Of a stretch of DNA of 64,000 nucleotides, positions 12,183 through 25,137 are shown piece by piece. The first letter of the stretch is position 1. Every line of letters starts with the position of its first letter. The stretch spans positions 33,315,549-33,379,548 of the forward strand of contig NC_084842.1 of assembly GCF_033115175.1 (NCBI RefSeq), read 5' to 3'. Under the pieces are notes generated by a model. That model was not told the origin of the DNA. It did no database searches and saw nothing but the letters and a program-made list of their open reading frames with translations. The position numbers and the translations under genes are program-made. The stretch is from Lepus europaeus. Lineage: Eukaryota; Chordata; Mammalia; Lagomorpha; Leporidae.

Positions 12183-12517
12183 TTTTTTAAAAAAGGTTAT
12201 TTATTTATTTGAAAGGCAGAGCTACAGAGAGGCAGAGGCAGAAAGAGAGAGAGGGAGTTCCTCCATCCTCTGGTTCATTTCCCAGATGGCTGCAACGGCC
12301 AGAGCTGAGCTGATCCAAAGCCAGGAGCCAGGAGCTTCTTCCAGGTCTCTCACGTGGGTGTAGGAGCCCAAGGACTTGGGCCATCTTCTACTGCTTTCCC
12401 AGGCCATAGCAGAGAGCTGGATTGGAAGTGGAGCAGCAGGGACTTGAGCCAGTGCCCATATGGGATGCCAGCACTGCAGGTGGCAGCTTTACCCATTTAT
12501 GCCACAGCGCTAGCCCC
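12183..12517 (-). repeat. C-SINE, antisense
   Basis: Full-length, from the TTATTTATTTATTTGAAAGG tail complement to GCCACAGCGCTAGCCCC. Only about 157 bp separate it from the preceding SINE, which lies in the same direction. Confidence 0.9.
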
Positions 12518-13060
12518 TGTAACATGTTTTGAGCTACTACTATACAGTGCAGTTTGCTTTTTAGGCTATGAGGAAGCAATGGTAAGTTAAAACAGATAAT
12601 AAAGATCCTGCCCTCTTTGAATTTACAGTCAAATGGAATAGACAGATATAAATCATATAATTCCAAAACAAAATCTGTGGTAGTTTTATATTTGTATATG
12701 AAAAATAAATACAGTATTCTGATAGCAATGTCAGGACAATCTGACTTATGTTAAGTTTCCCTGAAGATGTGATACTTGAGCCAAAATCCTAATGATGACT
12801 TAAAGGTAATTAGGCAAAATGATGGTGGGGAGAAGGGAGAATTTTCCTAACTTTAAGAGTATGGTACATTTGAGAAACTGCAAGGTTAATGTAACTGGAG
12901 ATAAGGAGAGTGTGGACTACAGACTGTGGGCCTGTCTAGCCCATCTTACTGGTTTAATTTATATCCTAAGGGTCAGGGAAGTATTTTAAGTGGTAGTTAT
13001 TGGCTTTCATGTAATCTTACTCCTATTTTTGAAAAATCATTTAGCTATATAGAAAAAAAT
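12518..13060 (-). repeat. L2 fragment
   Basis: Reads as the complement of the L2 3' region: AAGATCCTGCCCTCTTTGAA, then AGATGTGATACTTGAGCCAA, then AACTGCAAGGTTAATGTAAC. Order and spacing fit, but divergence is high. Confidence 0.6.
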
Positions 13061-14172
13061 AATTGGTGAAAGGTGTGATATTGTTACACAGAATGGAAAA
13101 TGAAAAATGTTGGTGATAACTAGTGTTGGGAAAGTATGAGTATAATTTGAAACAAAATATCCCAACCCAGAAATTCTCTCCACAAAGGAAGAAGAGAAAG
13201 AAAGCATTCTTTATCACTGAACAAGTATTAAACCAAAACATGAGGCACATCTTGGGCAATCTGTTAAGAAATTACAGAGACAGAAAAAATTCTAACCTGT
13301 TTATATAGACAAGTAGATTAAATCAATTTCATAGGCATTCTCAAAATAAACAATAACTAGTCTTCAAGAAAGAAGACTTGACATTAACATTTGTCATATA
13401 TTACTAATCCTACCTTTATCTGATAATTGGGATGACCATGTGTGCTAGAGAGAAAACAAATTTGTTATATTTGTATGATAGGAGGTAACTTTGCAACTTG
13501 GAAAGAGACACCCACTACTCACTGATGTTAAACTTGTACCCTAACACAGAAACCTGAAGATAGGGTTGTTATCTCCCCAGATGTTTACATTTTCAAAGAG
13601 ATGGCTCTCAGGTCCCTGAGAAAGATATTGCTGGGTCATAAAGCTGACAGAGAGCCTATCTCATCTTCAAAAGGATTTATATACATTTCAAAGAGAGGAG
13701 AAAGTGCTTACAAGTTTTCTAAAGTAAATGCCTTGAGAGAAAGGGCTAGGGAGGAATTTCTTATTTTCAGCAAGGAGAATTAAACCTCTTATTTTCAATT
13801 TGTATTTGTCCTTTCAGCTTCCAAAGGGAAAACAGGATGTATTTCAAAAAGGATGGAATGTTGAAAAATGATTAACATCCATTGAATTTAGGGGCACAGA
13901 AATCATTGATGACATTAATGAGGGCTGCTTCAAGGATATACTTAAAGCAAAGACCAGATGGAGTCAGCTAAAGATGATTGTAGTTGGGGGAATAGAAAGA
14001 ATAAATAAAAATCACTTCAGTAGTTTAACAAAATTGCCTGGGATGAAAGAATAAGACACTACCTGGAGGGAGTGAATAGAGTCAAAGATTGGCTAGTTTT
14101 CCTTAAGAAGGCATGTGCCCGAGCATGTTCAAAGGCAATGACAAGTATCCAGCAGAAAGGGGAAAGCAAAAA

Positions 14173-14211
<39 letters not shown>

Positions 14212-14639
14212 ATCAGGATAGGGAAAGAATAATTAATAGCCTGAGGTTCCTGGGGAAGTAGAAATAATGGGATTCAAATCATGGGTAAAAGGATTGAGGC
14301 CTTGCAAATGAGAGGTTAGGTACATGTAGACAGATCTGTATCTTAGAAAATGTTGAGAACTTTGATGAACAAATAAGTAAGCTGATGTAGATTTTGTTAT
14401 AGTGAAATAATTACTAACAGAAGCATGAGCAGGAGAGACAACTGTTGTAGAAACCCCACCCCTCACCCCCAGATCTGGGACCACTTTCCCAACATACAGC
14501 AAGCCAGTTAGTGACATCAGGGAGTCATGAAGCTATTCATTGCAAGGTGCAGAGCAAGATACCAGGCAGCTATCTATTCCCAGGATCCTTGAGAGTGGGA
14601 GTAAAGGAGCTTAAAAATTGAAGTTGGGGCTGAGATGTG
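13061..14639. other. Unassigned non-coding DNA
   Basis: No supported gene. It holds a (AAAT)n microsatellite at 14170-14214. Parts of 13850-14500 could be very old L2, but I could not support this. Confidence 0.45.
14170..14214. repeat. (AAAT)11 microsatellite
   Basis: Uninterrupted tetranucleotide array. It is not attached to a recognisable SINE body. Confidence 0.95.
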
Positions 14640-14651
14640 CATGTTCACCTC

Positions 14652-14678
14652 CTGTCGACATCTCTGGTTGGTCGACAG
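14652..14678. repeat. Short hairpin, 8-bp stem
   Basis: CTGTCGAC (14652-14659) and GTCGACAG (14671-14678) are perfect inverted arms around an 11-nt loop. The arms hold two CpG-containing SalI-type sites, which is uncommon in this AT-rich DNA. Confidence 0.8.
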
Positions 14679-15011
14679 TGCTTTTGACCCTCCTTTGATT
14701 GGTCAGTGATAGAGCATTCTTTTAGAAATTTTGATGATGACAAAGTAGGCTTCTGTCAGTCAGGTGGTGGTTATTTCTTGCTCAGGGCCTGCAGTTCTTG
14801 AAAAAAAAGCCCTCAAGACAAGACTAATTGTGGAGATACTACATATAAGGAAGATAAATGACTTCATGAGTCTTGTGAACAAGGACCCTGTGGAACTGTC
14901 TATAATACTCCCTCAATATACTAAGTTAATTTTAGTAAGAGGTTTATTTGCAATCATAAAAGCAAAGCATGGAAACTTTAATCTAAAGGATGGAAGCTCG
15001 GTGGCAGTGGG

Positions 15012-15070
15012 AGACTAGGACTTGATGGTATTTAGCACATACAAGGCACTGTGAGGGGCTCAGCTTCACA
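15012..15070 (+). repeat. Unclassified dispersed repeat, copy 1
   Basis: Resembles 44581-44642 in the same order: ACTTGATGGTAT, TAGCAC, GCACTGT, then CAGCTTCAC against CAGTTTCAC. I cannot name the family. Confidence 0.5.
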
Positions 15071-15719
15071 ACTGGTACCCTTTGGAAGAAACCATGTTTA
15101 CAGAGCCCTGGGACATTGGGGCTATGGAGGAGGGACCCTGGTGGGAACTTAAAATTTTCAGAACTGCCATTGCAGAGATAACACCAGTACCAAAGCATGG
15201 GAGGAACTGTGAATAATTACCCTAATTTTTCTCATCCTTCCCTCTCATCTCCTACCACTGTTTCCTGATAGCGCGTGCAACTAAAGCTAAAGCTGAAAGG
15301 GGAGACTGTTGCGGCAGAGAGTTGAGTAGAAGATGGAAGCTGTGTGAGTGTGTGTATGAGAATGTGAATGTGAATGTGGATCTTTGTGTCAGGGGGGTGA
15401 TTGAGTATGTGCACTACTATTTAAACTTTAGTCTTTGAATTTGCTTGAATTCTATATCAGTCTTGTCTCCTTTACACACATGCAGACCAGGGATCCTTAA
15501 AGCATACAGTGAAAAGAATCTGCAAAATTCAGAAGGTTGTTGAGGATCTCTCTTGTTTTTGCTTTTGCCTCAATCTTGAATGTTTGTCTTCCTCTAGACT
15601 CTGCCCTAGGCCCTGTTCTTTTCCATTCAGTCCATAAGCTGTGTCATCTACTCCTCTGTCTCATCTGCTACTGTGTCTCCACATCTTAGCTAAGAAGTGA
15701 TAACTCTCAGATCTGTTTA

Positions 15720-15764
15720 TGTTTTCTCTTTTCTCTTCTCTCTTTCTCTCTTTTCTTCTTCTTC

Positions 15765-15810
<46 letters not shown>

Positions 15811-15812
15811 TA
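15720..15812. repeat. (CT)n(CA)n microsatellite
   Basis: Pyrimidine-rich run from 15720, pure CT from about 15768, then (CA)n to 15810. Confidence 0.95.
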
Positions 15813-16046
15813 CTTTGGATTAATAGACCAACCTGCCTACTGTAAAATTCCCCTGGGAAGTCCTATACTCACCTTAACTTCATCAAGTTCAAATTGAACT
15901 CATTTTTCTCATGAAGTATGTTCCTTCTATAGTGTTGCCTATCTCAGACTGTGGCAACTACATCCATTTGTTAATTATTCCAGAATGTAAACCAAATGTA
16001 CCTCCTACATATCTCAAATCCAGCTATTTCTCCCCTGCAGTTCCTT

Positions 16047-16370
16047 TAAAAAAAGAAAAAGATTTATTTATTTATTTGAAAGGAAGAGTTACACAGAGAG
16101 AGAAGGAAAGGCAGAGAGGTCTTCCATCCACTGGTTCACTCCCCAGTTGGCCACAACAGCCGGAGCTGCACTGATCAGAAGCCAGGAGCTAGGAGAGTCT
16201 TCTGGGTCTCCTATGCAGGTGCAGGGGCCCAAAGACTTGGGTCATCCTCTACTGCTTTCCCAGGCCGTAGCAGAGAGCTAGATCAGAAGTGGAGCACCCA
16301 TGACTCAAACTGGTGCCCATATGGCATGCCAGCACTTCAGACAGTGGCTTTACTCCACAGTACTGGCCCC
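16047..16370 (-). repeat. C-SINE, antisense, clean target-site duplication
   Basis: Flanked by identical 16-bp repeats TCCCCTGCAGTTCCTT at 16031-16046 and 16371-16386. The body is complete. It is inserted in the L2 copy. Confidence 0.95.
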
Positions 16371-16900
16371 TCCCCTGCAGTTCCTTAGACAGGCCATCAC
16401 TTCTTTCATGTTGATGATTCCAACATTGACCTCTCTGATCTCCTTACTTCTACTCATGGCTGTCCTCTAATACAGCCAGAAAAAAATTTGTAACCCAAAT
16501 GGGACAATGCATACAATGTTAATACTTATATTGGTCCTTGGATTTGTGACTAGTACTTGATATAGTTTGAAAACATGTCATGATATGGCCCTTGTTGACA
16601 TTGCCAGCTCCATATTTTATGACTCCGTACTCCTCATATTCTATCTCCAGCCATCTCCCCTTCTCTATCAGGATAGCTCCCCCATGTCCTCCACCTTCTA
16701 CTGTAAACTTCATCACTGTTACTTCTTGCTTTCTCTGACACCTTTAGCCCAGATTGTGTCTCTCCTAAGTGCCCATAGCAACCATTCCACAGATGCATCA
16801 TAAATTATTTTTTCCTGTAATGGTCCTTCCCTAGATGCTAGGACTGAGAACTATTTCTGTATTAAGTATTGATTCCCCAGTTCAAAGTTCAGTGTTTCAA

Positions 16901-17523
16901 CCATCAAAGAAAATCAGTAGATATTTGCTTATATAAAAAGAAAGGAAGGAAAGAGTAAAACTATTTTGGAGCAATATTGGTACCAGTTGTGAGAGAATTT
17001 TGCAAAAGCAGAGGGTGTTCTAGTAGCTAAGACTATTAATGAATATAAAATTTAAAAGATAGGGGAGCGAAGGCTTATTTCCTATTCTTAGTACCTGCAG
17101 GCAAATAGATTTTGCTTTCTTGAGCTTGAAGTTAGAGGTGGAATTAATTAGATTAACACTTTCATAATACAAACACATTTATTACTGACAAAAAATGGTC
17201 TCTGTTTTTATCGGTATATGACAATTAAGTAGTAAATTGTGACAGGCTGTGAATTTGTCTGCAATAATTCATGCCTTGGCTGTTTTTCACAGGTATGATA
17301 CTAGGATGCCAATTTAACAGTAGGCAGGATTCCAAACCTACTTGATAAAATATTAAATTTTAAGTTTCCACATAAAAATCTTTTTTCTTTACTATACTTC
17401 AGCATAGAAGTATACTGTCTATACTAGTATGTATCTATCTTTACTAGTATAGAAGTACAGCATAGATAGTGTAATATCCTTTACCATACTTTAGAAGTGG
17501 AAAATGAAATGTTTTAAACTAAA
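16901..17523. other. Unassigned AT-rich DNA
   Basis: No gene or named repeat. TCTATACTAGTA (17418-17429) and TACTAGTATAGA (17442-17453) form a perfect 12-bp inverted repeat with a 12-nt loop. Confidence 0.55.
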
Positions 17524-17533
17524 CTGTCCTTTT

Positions 17534-17879
17534 GTTGTTGTTGTTGTTGTTTTTGACAGGCAGAGTGGATAGTGAGAGAGAGACAGAGAGAAAGGTCTTC
17601 CTTTTGCCATTGGTTCATCCTCCAATGGCCGCCACAGCAGGCGCGCTGCGGCCGGCGCACCGCGCTGATCCGATGGCGGGAGCCAGGTGCTTCTCCTGGT
17701 CTCCCATGGGGTGCAGGGCCCAAGGACTTGGGCCATCCTCCACTGCACTCCCTGGCCACAGCAGAGAGCTGGCCTGGAAGAGGGGCAACCGGGATAGAAT
17801 CCGGCGCCCCGAACGGGACTAGAACCCTGGGTGCCGGCGCCGCAAGGCGGAGGATTAGTCTAGTGAGCCGCGGCGCTGG
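17534..17879 (-). repeat. C-SINE, young poly-A subtype, antisense
   Basis: Starts with a (TTG)n-modified poly-T tail then TTGACAGGCAGAGTGGATAG, and ends at AGTGAGCCGCGGCGCTGG. Target-site duplication CTGTCCTTTT at 17524-17533 and 17880-17889. High CpG content and intact boxes suggest recent activity. Confidence 0.95.
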
Positions 17880-17889
17880 CTGTCCTTTT

Positions 17890-20800
17890 TGTTTAACTCC
17901 TAAACTTTTATGAATCAATTTTAGAGCCTGTGTCCCCCTTAGTCAGCCATGGAGAACATGCAGGGGAGATGGGCATAGCTGGTGCTCAGTCTCAATGCAC
18001 TCCTGCAGTTTTCTGCCACCTTTCAGAAGAAAATTCTTCACACAGTGGCTGCCAGTTCAGTGGATATTGAGACATTTTCTCTCCTGTAAGAGAACATATT
18101 TCGGAATAGAATATACAGTATCTTGGTAAGGTGGGTAGGTATTCCTCAGTCAGGGACTTCCTGAAAAAAGAGAAGCAAGAGAGAAAGGAGTGGAAGGGGG
18201 GAGGGACAGAGGAAGAACTTCTGGGAATTGTCCTTGGCAAATGAACTTACACCTTTAAAGATCCATTGCCTGGCAGGACATCCATAGAACAATGCATGTA
18301 TCAAGTCAGATTTTTTGTTTCTTCTGACCAGGGAAATTTCTGCAATCAGCATGTTTGCTTTTGCTTCAGGGCATAAGGAAGATGAAGATGTGTCATATCA
18401 TTGTGTCAAGATTTACCGCCTCCATTCTGTTTTCGAATTAACTTTGTGGCCAGGTGCCTTTTTCTAAAACTATTATATGAAAATCATGACCCTTTTTCAC
18501 ACTTGGAATTACTTTCCTGAAACTTTATAGACCAAAATGCTAGTTTTGTACTTTACCTCAGCTATATGTTTTGGATAATATACCCCCCTGTTTACTTGAA
18601 GGTTGGGGCAAGGGATTTGTCACATCTGTCTTTCCTACAACTTCCATTCAAGTTAGCTATGAAAGCACATTATGCCACTGAATACCAGATGTGGCAGCTT
18701 CTTATAGCTTTGTGAATAGATTTGCCATTTTTGTTTGGGTTGCTGAGTCAGGAAATTGACATTCTACTGTTGTGCTTTTAAAAGTATTTGCTGTGACTTC
18801 AATTTTTTTTTCCCTCTGACAGTTGAAGCAGAAAGGTGGATTAGCTTTCTTGATTCCAATTATCTTCCCTGTAGTATATTGCTGATACACTGTTGTGTCA
18901 GATAAGTTATGTGAAGTAGAAGAAAATGTCACCTAGTAAATGTGACAGTGTTTGGGGTGGAGGGCTTGAAAGGTATTTCTTGTCATTGATGGGTCTCCAA
19001 GAACATTTTTTAGAAAGACAGGTAGAAATCTTTTGAAATATTGGAAATGGATTTTTCTCTGCCAACTTTACTGAAAGATTACCATGCAAATGTCAACTTT
19101 TGATTTTAGGAAAGATATAAATTGAGATAGGCATAGTAGTGTTCTACCAGACTTCATTCTACATTTGAGAGTGAGATTGGAATGTCTCCTAGGTGTTATT
19201 CCTTCTGTTCTTTCCAGATTGTCAAACAGTAGGTCCTATTTCGGAATGATCACATTCTCACTGCCACAGGAAAACAGCGACTTGAGACAATGATTGGATA
19301 ATATCTGGTGAAAATGTGTCTATGTGTGTGTGTATGTTCCTGCTTATTTTGGAGGTTTCAAGGTGGTTAGAAAAAAAGGCTCGAGTATCTCTGCACTCAT
19401 GCAAAACTTTTTGATTACACAGAAGTGCTCGAAGTTTCTGGCCATCTGGTAAAGTTAAGTTTAATTTTCTTTTGTTTTCATATTTGTTTTGTAATTATTC
19501 ATTTTTTAAAAACAGCATTCAGCTTTCCTATTTTTTCCCCCAATGAATCGCTTGCACTTAAAAAAAAAAAACTCTTTAAAAGAATTTAAATCACATTTAT
19601 AATGCTATCCATATTTTTGAGGCAAGGCTACATCCCTTAAAACTTTATGAGTAAGATGAAGGAACAGCTTACAGAGGGATGATTAAAATGGAGACTAGAT
19701 GATTCATTATATGGACAAGGCAGAAAGTGACAGCTGGGTATTAAATTTGAATTCTTTGCCTTGTGGATTATAGTCTCCTGCTTTTGTGTGATTAATTAGG
19801 GCATAATTGTGAGGGGAATCTATAAAACAAGGTTTTATGGTTTAAGCCAGGGCTGTCTTAATTTTTCACAGAAAGGAAGCTAAAAACAATGTTTCTGATA
19901 GGACTGTAGCTCACTTGATTTGCTCATCTTTTTCAGTCAAGCATAAAATTTCTGAATCATTTTCAACACCATATTGAGTTTACTTTTTCTTTATTGACAG
20001 AATTCTTGTAAACATAAATAATCTTAGGTCCTATAGCTCATTCATTTGATTACTAGCATTTCAATGAAAATGCAACTCAGTGAGAGTGCCTGTCCTGCCT
20101 TTCTTTGGGTATTTATTTGGTCTGTACCAATTAAATAGGGATGAATCAGCTCTTCTGGTCCTTAATTTTCTTCAACTCAGGACTTAAGCATTTCCAGAAT
20201 AAGAAAGCTTCCTAATCATTCTCTAGTTGTCTTCTCCATCTAATGAGCAATCAGCAGAGCATTTACTGGAGCCATGTGGGGACTGTGTAGGAATTTCATG
20301 GCATTAGATGCAGTGAACAGAAAAAGAGATTAGTCGTAAGAGTGAAACAGAGCTATAAAACAAGTGGTGCTTCCTTTAATGTAAGGAAGAGACACAAAAA
20401 GAAATAATGTAGGAAAAAAGGAAAACACTCAGGGAAATGAGGAAAGATTTGCCAACACTAAGTAACTTTTTTTTTGAGTTGCAGACATTCCCCTCAAACG
20501 CACCTTACTCTGTCCTTCACAAACACACTGCAGGCTCTGAGTAACCAGGTTTGATATGCAAGATGAATTGGGAAAACCCTAGGGACACAAAGGGAAATAG
20601 ACAATTATCTACAGGGAGATGGATGACACCTCTAAGTTGAAATGTGCCTTTCCTTCTTAAGGTCAACTCCTGTGCTAACAGCAGTTGCTAGCTCCCTGAT
20701 ATTTCCTTTAGGAAATTTGCTTCTGCAAGAAGTGTGAAATAAGCAGGATTTTAGGAACAGGTGAGGGAGAAGGGTGAAAGATAGTTTGTATTTAGAAATA

Positions 20801-21130
20801 CTAGAAAAATGTATATGTTCTTTTGAGGTTGATAGTGAGAGGTGTACTCACATTTTTTTCTGGGAAATTTTACTGGAATTCTGCCTTAGGTCAGAAAGGC
20901 AGATAAATTTGAAATGTGTGCAACCTAAATAATGTGAATTGATGCCACTCAAATCTATAGGACCTAACCTAATCACTAAAAGAAGAGTTCTATTGTGTGA
21001 AATTCCCCTTATAAAATAGTGTTTGTTTTTAAAGGTGAAAATCAGTAGGCCTGCATTTTCTCTGAAATTTCATCATTATTTTTTGTGCATTTGTTAAACC
21101 AAAAATATGCTTAACATGTGTCACATATGC
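17890..21130. other. Unassigned non-coding DNA, 3.2 kb
   Basis: The longest stretch free of SINEs. No coding frame or named repeat is supported. Freedom from insertions could mean constraint or chance. Confidence 0.5.
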
Positions 21131-21938
21131 AGTTGGCCCTCCACATCCATAGGTTCTAGGCCATATTTGATAGAGCACAATTGGCCCAAAGTTGGCTAGT
21201 CCCTCTAGAATATGACTTTTGAGTTTTTAGAGGTTATTATCACATTATTTTCAGAGTTTGTAAAATCAAAATCAAAGTGAAATTCTGCAGTTCCTCCTTA
21301 TCTGCAGGCTCTACATCAGCATATTAAACTAGCAGAGGATTGAAAATATTTTTAAATATTATGTTAATACTAAGCACGTAGGCTGGTGCTGCAGCTCACT
21401 AGGCTAAACCTCCGTATGCAGCGCCGGCACCCCGGGTTCTAGTCCCAGTTAGGGCGCCGGATTCTGTCCCGGTTGCCCCTCTTCCAGGCCAGCTCTCTGC
21501 TGTGGCTCGGGAAGGCAGTGGAGGATGGCCCAAGTGCTTGGGCCCTGCACCCGCATGGGAGACCAGGAGGAAGCACCTGGCTCCTGGCTTCGGATTGGCA
21601 CAGCGCACCTGCCGTAGCAGCCATTTGCAGGGTGAACCAACGGTTCTGTTACTCTCTCTAACTCTGCTTGTCAAAAAAAAAAAAAAAAATACTAAGCATG
21701 TAGACTTTTTTTTGTCATTATGCCCTAGGCAATATACTGTTAGAGCTACTTATCCCACGTACATTTTTTCCTGCTATTATAGATAATCTAGACAAGATTT
21801 AAAGTATTCAGGAGAAGGCATATATATTACATGCAAATACTACAACATGTTATACAAGGGACTTGAGCATCCTGGAATTTTGGTATCCACTGGAACCCTG
21901 GAACCAATCCCCTGTGGATAAAGGGGTGATTAAATATG
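21131..21938 (+). repeat. MER2/Tigger-like DNA transposon split by a SINE
   Basis: Begins CAGTTGGCCCTCCACATCCA. A second start-like stretch lies at about 21290. The 3' half has ATGCAAATACTACAACATGT, AAGGGACTTGAGCATCCTGG and AACCAATCCCCTGTGGATAA, typical of MER2-type pogo/Tigger non-autonomous elements. A SINE occupies 21382-21687. The doubled start may reflect an insertion or rearrangement at 21165-21290. Confidence 0.7.
21382..21687 (+). repeat. C-SINE, young subtype
   Basis: Head GGCTGGTGCTGCAGCTCACT, poly-A tail, and flanking AATACTAAGCACGTAG (21366-21381) against AATACTAAGCATGTAG (21688-21703): a 16-bp duplication with one mismatch. Confidence 0.95.
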
Positions 21939-21974
21939 GACACATGCTTAATATGGGTGTAAAAAAACATCACT

Positions 21975-22299
21975 GGGGCTGGCTCTGTGGCACAGTAGGT
22001 TAATACTCCACTTGTAGCACTGGCATCCCAAATGGGTTTCAGGTCATGTCTTGGCTGCTCCTTTTCCAATCCAGCTCTCTGCTTTAGGCTGGGAAAGCAG
22101 TATGGCCCAAGTGCTTGGGCCCCTGCACTCATGTGGGAGACCTGGAAGAAGCTCCTGGCTCCTGGCTTCCAATCAGCCTAGCTCTGGCCATTGTGGCCAT
22201 TTGGGGAGCAAACCAGCGGATGGAAGACCTTTCTCTCTGTTTCCCCCTCTCATTAACTCTGCCTCTCAAATAAATAAATAAATTTTAAAAAAGAAGAAA
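21975..22299 (+). repeat. C-SINE
   Basis: GGGGCTGGCTCTGTGGCACA to a CTCTCAAATAAATAAATAAA tail. A weak duplication (AAACATCAC against AAATATCAC) flanks it. Confidence 0.9.
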
Positions 22300-22689
22300 A
22301 GAAATATCACCCACAAACTGTTGGATGCTGTGTGATGTGGTAGAGGAGACAGAGTGAAGGGAAGATGATCTGTGAATTGGGTAAACTGTTAAAACATCCC
22401 AAAGTTGACAGGAATGATTCATTGTGTACTCAGGGAAAAAAAAAATCCCATGAATTTCAAATGAGGAGCAATAGCATGGGAAAATATAAACCACAATTAC
22501 TGTGGGAGAAAGAAGGCATTTTTCCTGTTTGATCAGACATGAGAATTTTACTTGTGACCTGAGTTTTCAGAAAGCAAACTTGGCCAGCACAATGCTGAGA
22601 ACAGTTGACAACTACCAAGGAAACTGTGCCTGCTATGAGGATGGAAAGTTCAGTATCCAGATGTGGTCCTAAAAGAGTAAACAACAGAT
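22300..22689. other. Unassigned DNA
   Basis: No gene or repeat recognised. Confidence 0.5.
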
Positions 22690-22810
22690 CCATATTTTTT
22701 ATTAATTATTTATTAAATCTTACCCCATCTCAGACACTGTTTTAGGGACAGAGGATATAGCTATCAAGAAACAGACAAGGCTCCTACTTTTCTGAATTTC
22801 ATGTCCTGGC
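22690..22810 (-). repeat. L2 fragment
   Basis: CAGACACTGTTTTAGGGACA, then GGATATAGCTATCAAGAAAC and AAGGCTCCTACTTTTCTGAA, match the complement of the L2 3' end. Confidence 0.55.
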
Positions 22811-23616
22811 TTACTTCTCATTATAAAGGATTTAATTTCCTTGAACAAATTGTCTCTCTCCCTAATGTGACCTGGTGCTTATGTAAACATCATCATATCT
22901 TTTTTGTGTCACCCTGTGGGAATTAAAATTTAGAGAACTGGTTCTCATGCCAACACTATGGCTGCTGCTGTAGTTTTCTATCATAAAGTTTATTGTCTCT
23001 GACCCAGGAATTTCATGTCTTCTGATGGCCTACATGAGTCTATGGCCTCATGGGTGCAGTAGGCAAGCATACTAGGTGACATTGGGAAAAAAATCTCAGA
23101 CCCTTCACAATTCTTGACAATTAACGCTTTGCCCATTTAAAAATTTCAAACACAATATATACTGAATGGTAAAGCTGAAAGACAGTTGTGAATGGAAGTA
23201 TAAAGGAATTCCCATGAAGATGTATCTGAGAGACAGATAATCTTGCTGAAGAATGTATCAGAAGACTTAGAAATTGGAATTTGAGAGAAGCAATGAAGAA
23301 AGAGTAGGGCTTCCACGATTGAAATGGCAGAGCAGAGCATTTCTAGTAGTGGGAAGTGCAACAGTACATCTAAGTTGAAAAGACTGGCAAGAGGAGCCTG
23401 ATTCCACTGGATGAGAAAAGAAAAGGGAGAAATAAGCCTAGAAAAGTGGAAAGCCAAGCTTGGGGAGACTTGAAAAGCTGTTTAATTTTTTTTGTTTTCC
23501 TTAATTAGAGCCATGTAACACTTGTTTTACCAAAAAAAAAAAAAAAAAAATTTAACACTCTGAGAACTTTGTACTGGAGAATTTACTTTGTTGCTGGAAA
23601 ATAGTAGTATTTAAAT
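22811..23616. other. Unassigned DNA
   Basis: No supported feature apart from an 18-bp A run near 23532. Confidence 0.5.
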
Positions 23617-23629
23617 AATTTCTACTTTT

Positions 23630-23971
23630 TTGGCCGGCGCCGTGGCTCACTAGGCTAATCCTCCACCTTGCGGCGCCGGCACCCCGGGTTCTAGTCCTGG
23701 TCGGGGCACCGATCCTGTCCCGGTTGCCCCTCTTCCAGGCCAGCTCTCTGCTGTGGCCAGGGAGTGCAGTGGAGGATGGCCCAAGTCCTTGGGCCCTGCA
23801 CCCCATGGGAGACCAGGAGAAGCACCTGGCTCCCGCCATCGGATCAGCGTGGTGCGCCAGCCGCAGCACGCCTGCCGTGGCGGCCATTGGAGGGTGAACC
23901 AATGGCAAAAGGAAGACCTTTCTCTATCTCTCTCTCTCACTGTCCACTCTGCCTGTCAAAAAAAAAAAAAA
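23630..23971 (+). repeat. C-SINE, young subtype
   Basis: Head GGCCGGCGCCGTGGCTCACT, box-B-like GGTTCTAGTCC and a pure poly-A tail. Target-site duplication AATTTCTACTTTT at 23617-23629 and 23972-23984 (13/13). Confidence 0.97.
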
Positions 23972-23984
23972 AATTTCTACTTTT

Positions 23985-25122
23985 CAAGAATAAGCTTTGT
24001 CTTTGTCTTGTAATTTCTAGACAAAGAATGGTGTTGTTTTCTTTTTATTTCTTGTTTTAAACAAGGGTGGTTCAATGTACTGTTCACCACTAACTTGAAA
24101 TTAACATAGGTGGACCATAAGAATTCAGGGCATCTATTCACTGTTTATCCTACAGAGTTCACTCCTCTAAAAATGGTGAGTACTGTCTAGGCTTGGAAGC
24201 ACGACTTCCATGTAGAAGCAGTTTTTCAAGAGGCATTCCAGTTTCTTCGCACAGCAAGACTCCTCCTTGCACAGAAAGAGAAATCCAACTAATTATGTAC
24301 ATAATTCCCAGAAATACTGCCTGAATAATGTACCTTAATTTCTTGAAAGAGCCTAGTGTCAATGTTTTCAGAAGTGCATGCCAATATTACAACAAGGATA
24401 TACCTCCTAGAAACAGCACATGTACAATCTGAGGAACAGAGACATAAAATGTAGGAATATGATTTTTATATTTTAGCAGTTGATTCTTGATAAGACTGAT
24501 GTTAAAAAGTTCTAGTATTAATGATATTTACCACAATAGCACAACATGATTGTATCAAGGTCAATTCTCAAATTTGTTTTGCTATGTTGCTTTTCAGAAA
24601 TTTAAATATGACTGAGTGTCTAGAAACTGCTTAACAGTGGTTTTATCATAAATTCTGAATGATAAATGGCTTTCAGACAGTTCTAAGGATTCCACAATGG
24701 GTTCTAATAATACTGAGAGAAAATTTTATGATGAATACAAATCACCCCTAAAACCCATAATATATCATGCTGAGTAATATCACAATAAGAGTAGGAAAGA
24801 AAATGAAGCTTCACACAGACATATGCTTTTATGGACTTTGACTTGAATTTGTATTCGTTTCACCCATTCCTTCAATCTAACAGTAAATATTATTCTGGAA
24901 AATAAGTAAATATCTTAAATATTTCTTCAAAAATTTGATTTGTTAAAAAAAAGAAAATTTTAACATTATAATTTTTACTTAAATTTAGAATAATGATAAA
25001 ACATACATGCTCTCTTTCAAAAAGATTTTTGTAGACATTCTCATTTGAACTTTATAATAACTCTAAGTTATGAGCATTCAAATTTAATAAAAAAAGGAAG
25101 CAAGGCATTAAAATGACACTGG
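23985..25122. other. Unassigned non-coding DNA
   Basis: No gene or named repeat recognised in this 1.1 kb. Confidence 0.5.
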
Positions 25123-25137
25123 CTAGCTTATAGTTTA

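Larger units (their letters stand above)
15540..16900 (+). repeat. Long L2 copy, interrupted
   Basis: Shows the L2 coding-end and 3' landmarks in order: TCTGCCCTAGGCCCTGTTCT, ACATATCTCAAATCCAGCTA, ATGATATGGCCCTTG, CTTTCTCTGACACCTTTAGC and ATGCTAGGACTGAGAACTAT. A microsatellite (15765-15812) and a SINE (16047-16370) lie inside. L2 once encoded a reverse transcriptase; no open frame remains. Confidence 0.65.

Noticed and set aside
17514..17918. Open frames of 85-134 codons on both strands
   Set aside because: They lie wholly in a young C-SINE. The same peptides (ECSGGWPKSLGPAPHGRPGE and relatives) recur at every young copy, so they are repeat shadows, not genes.
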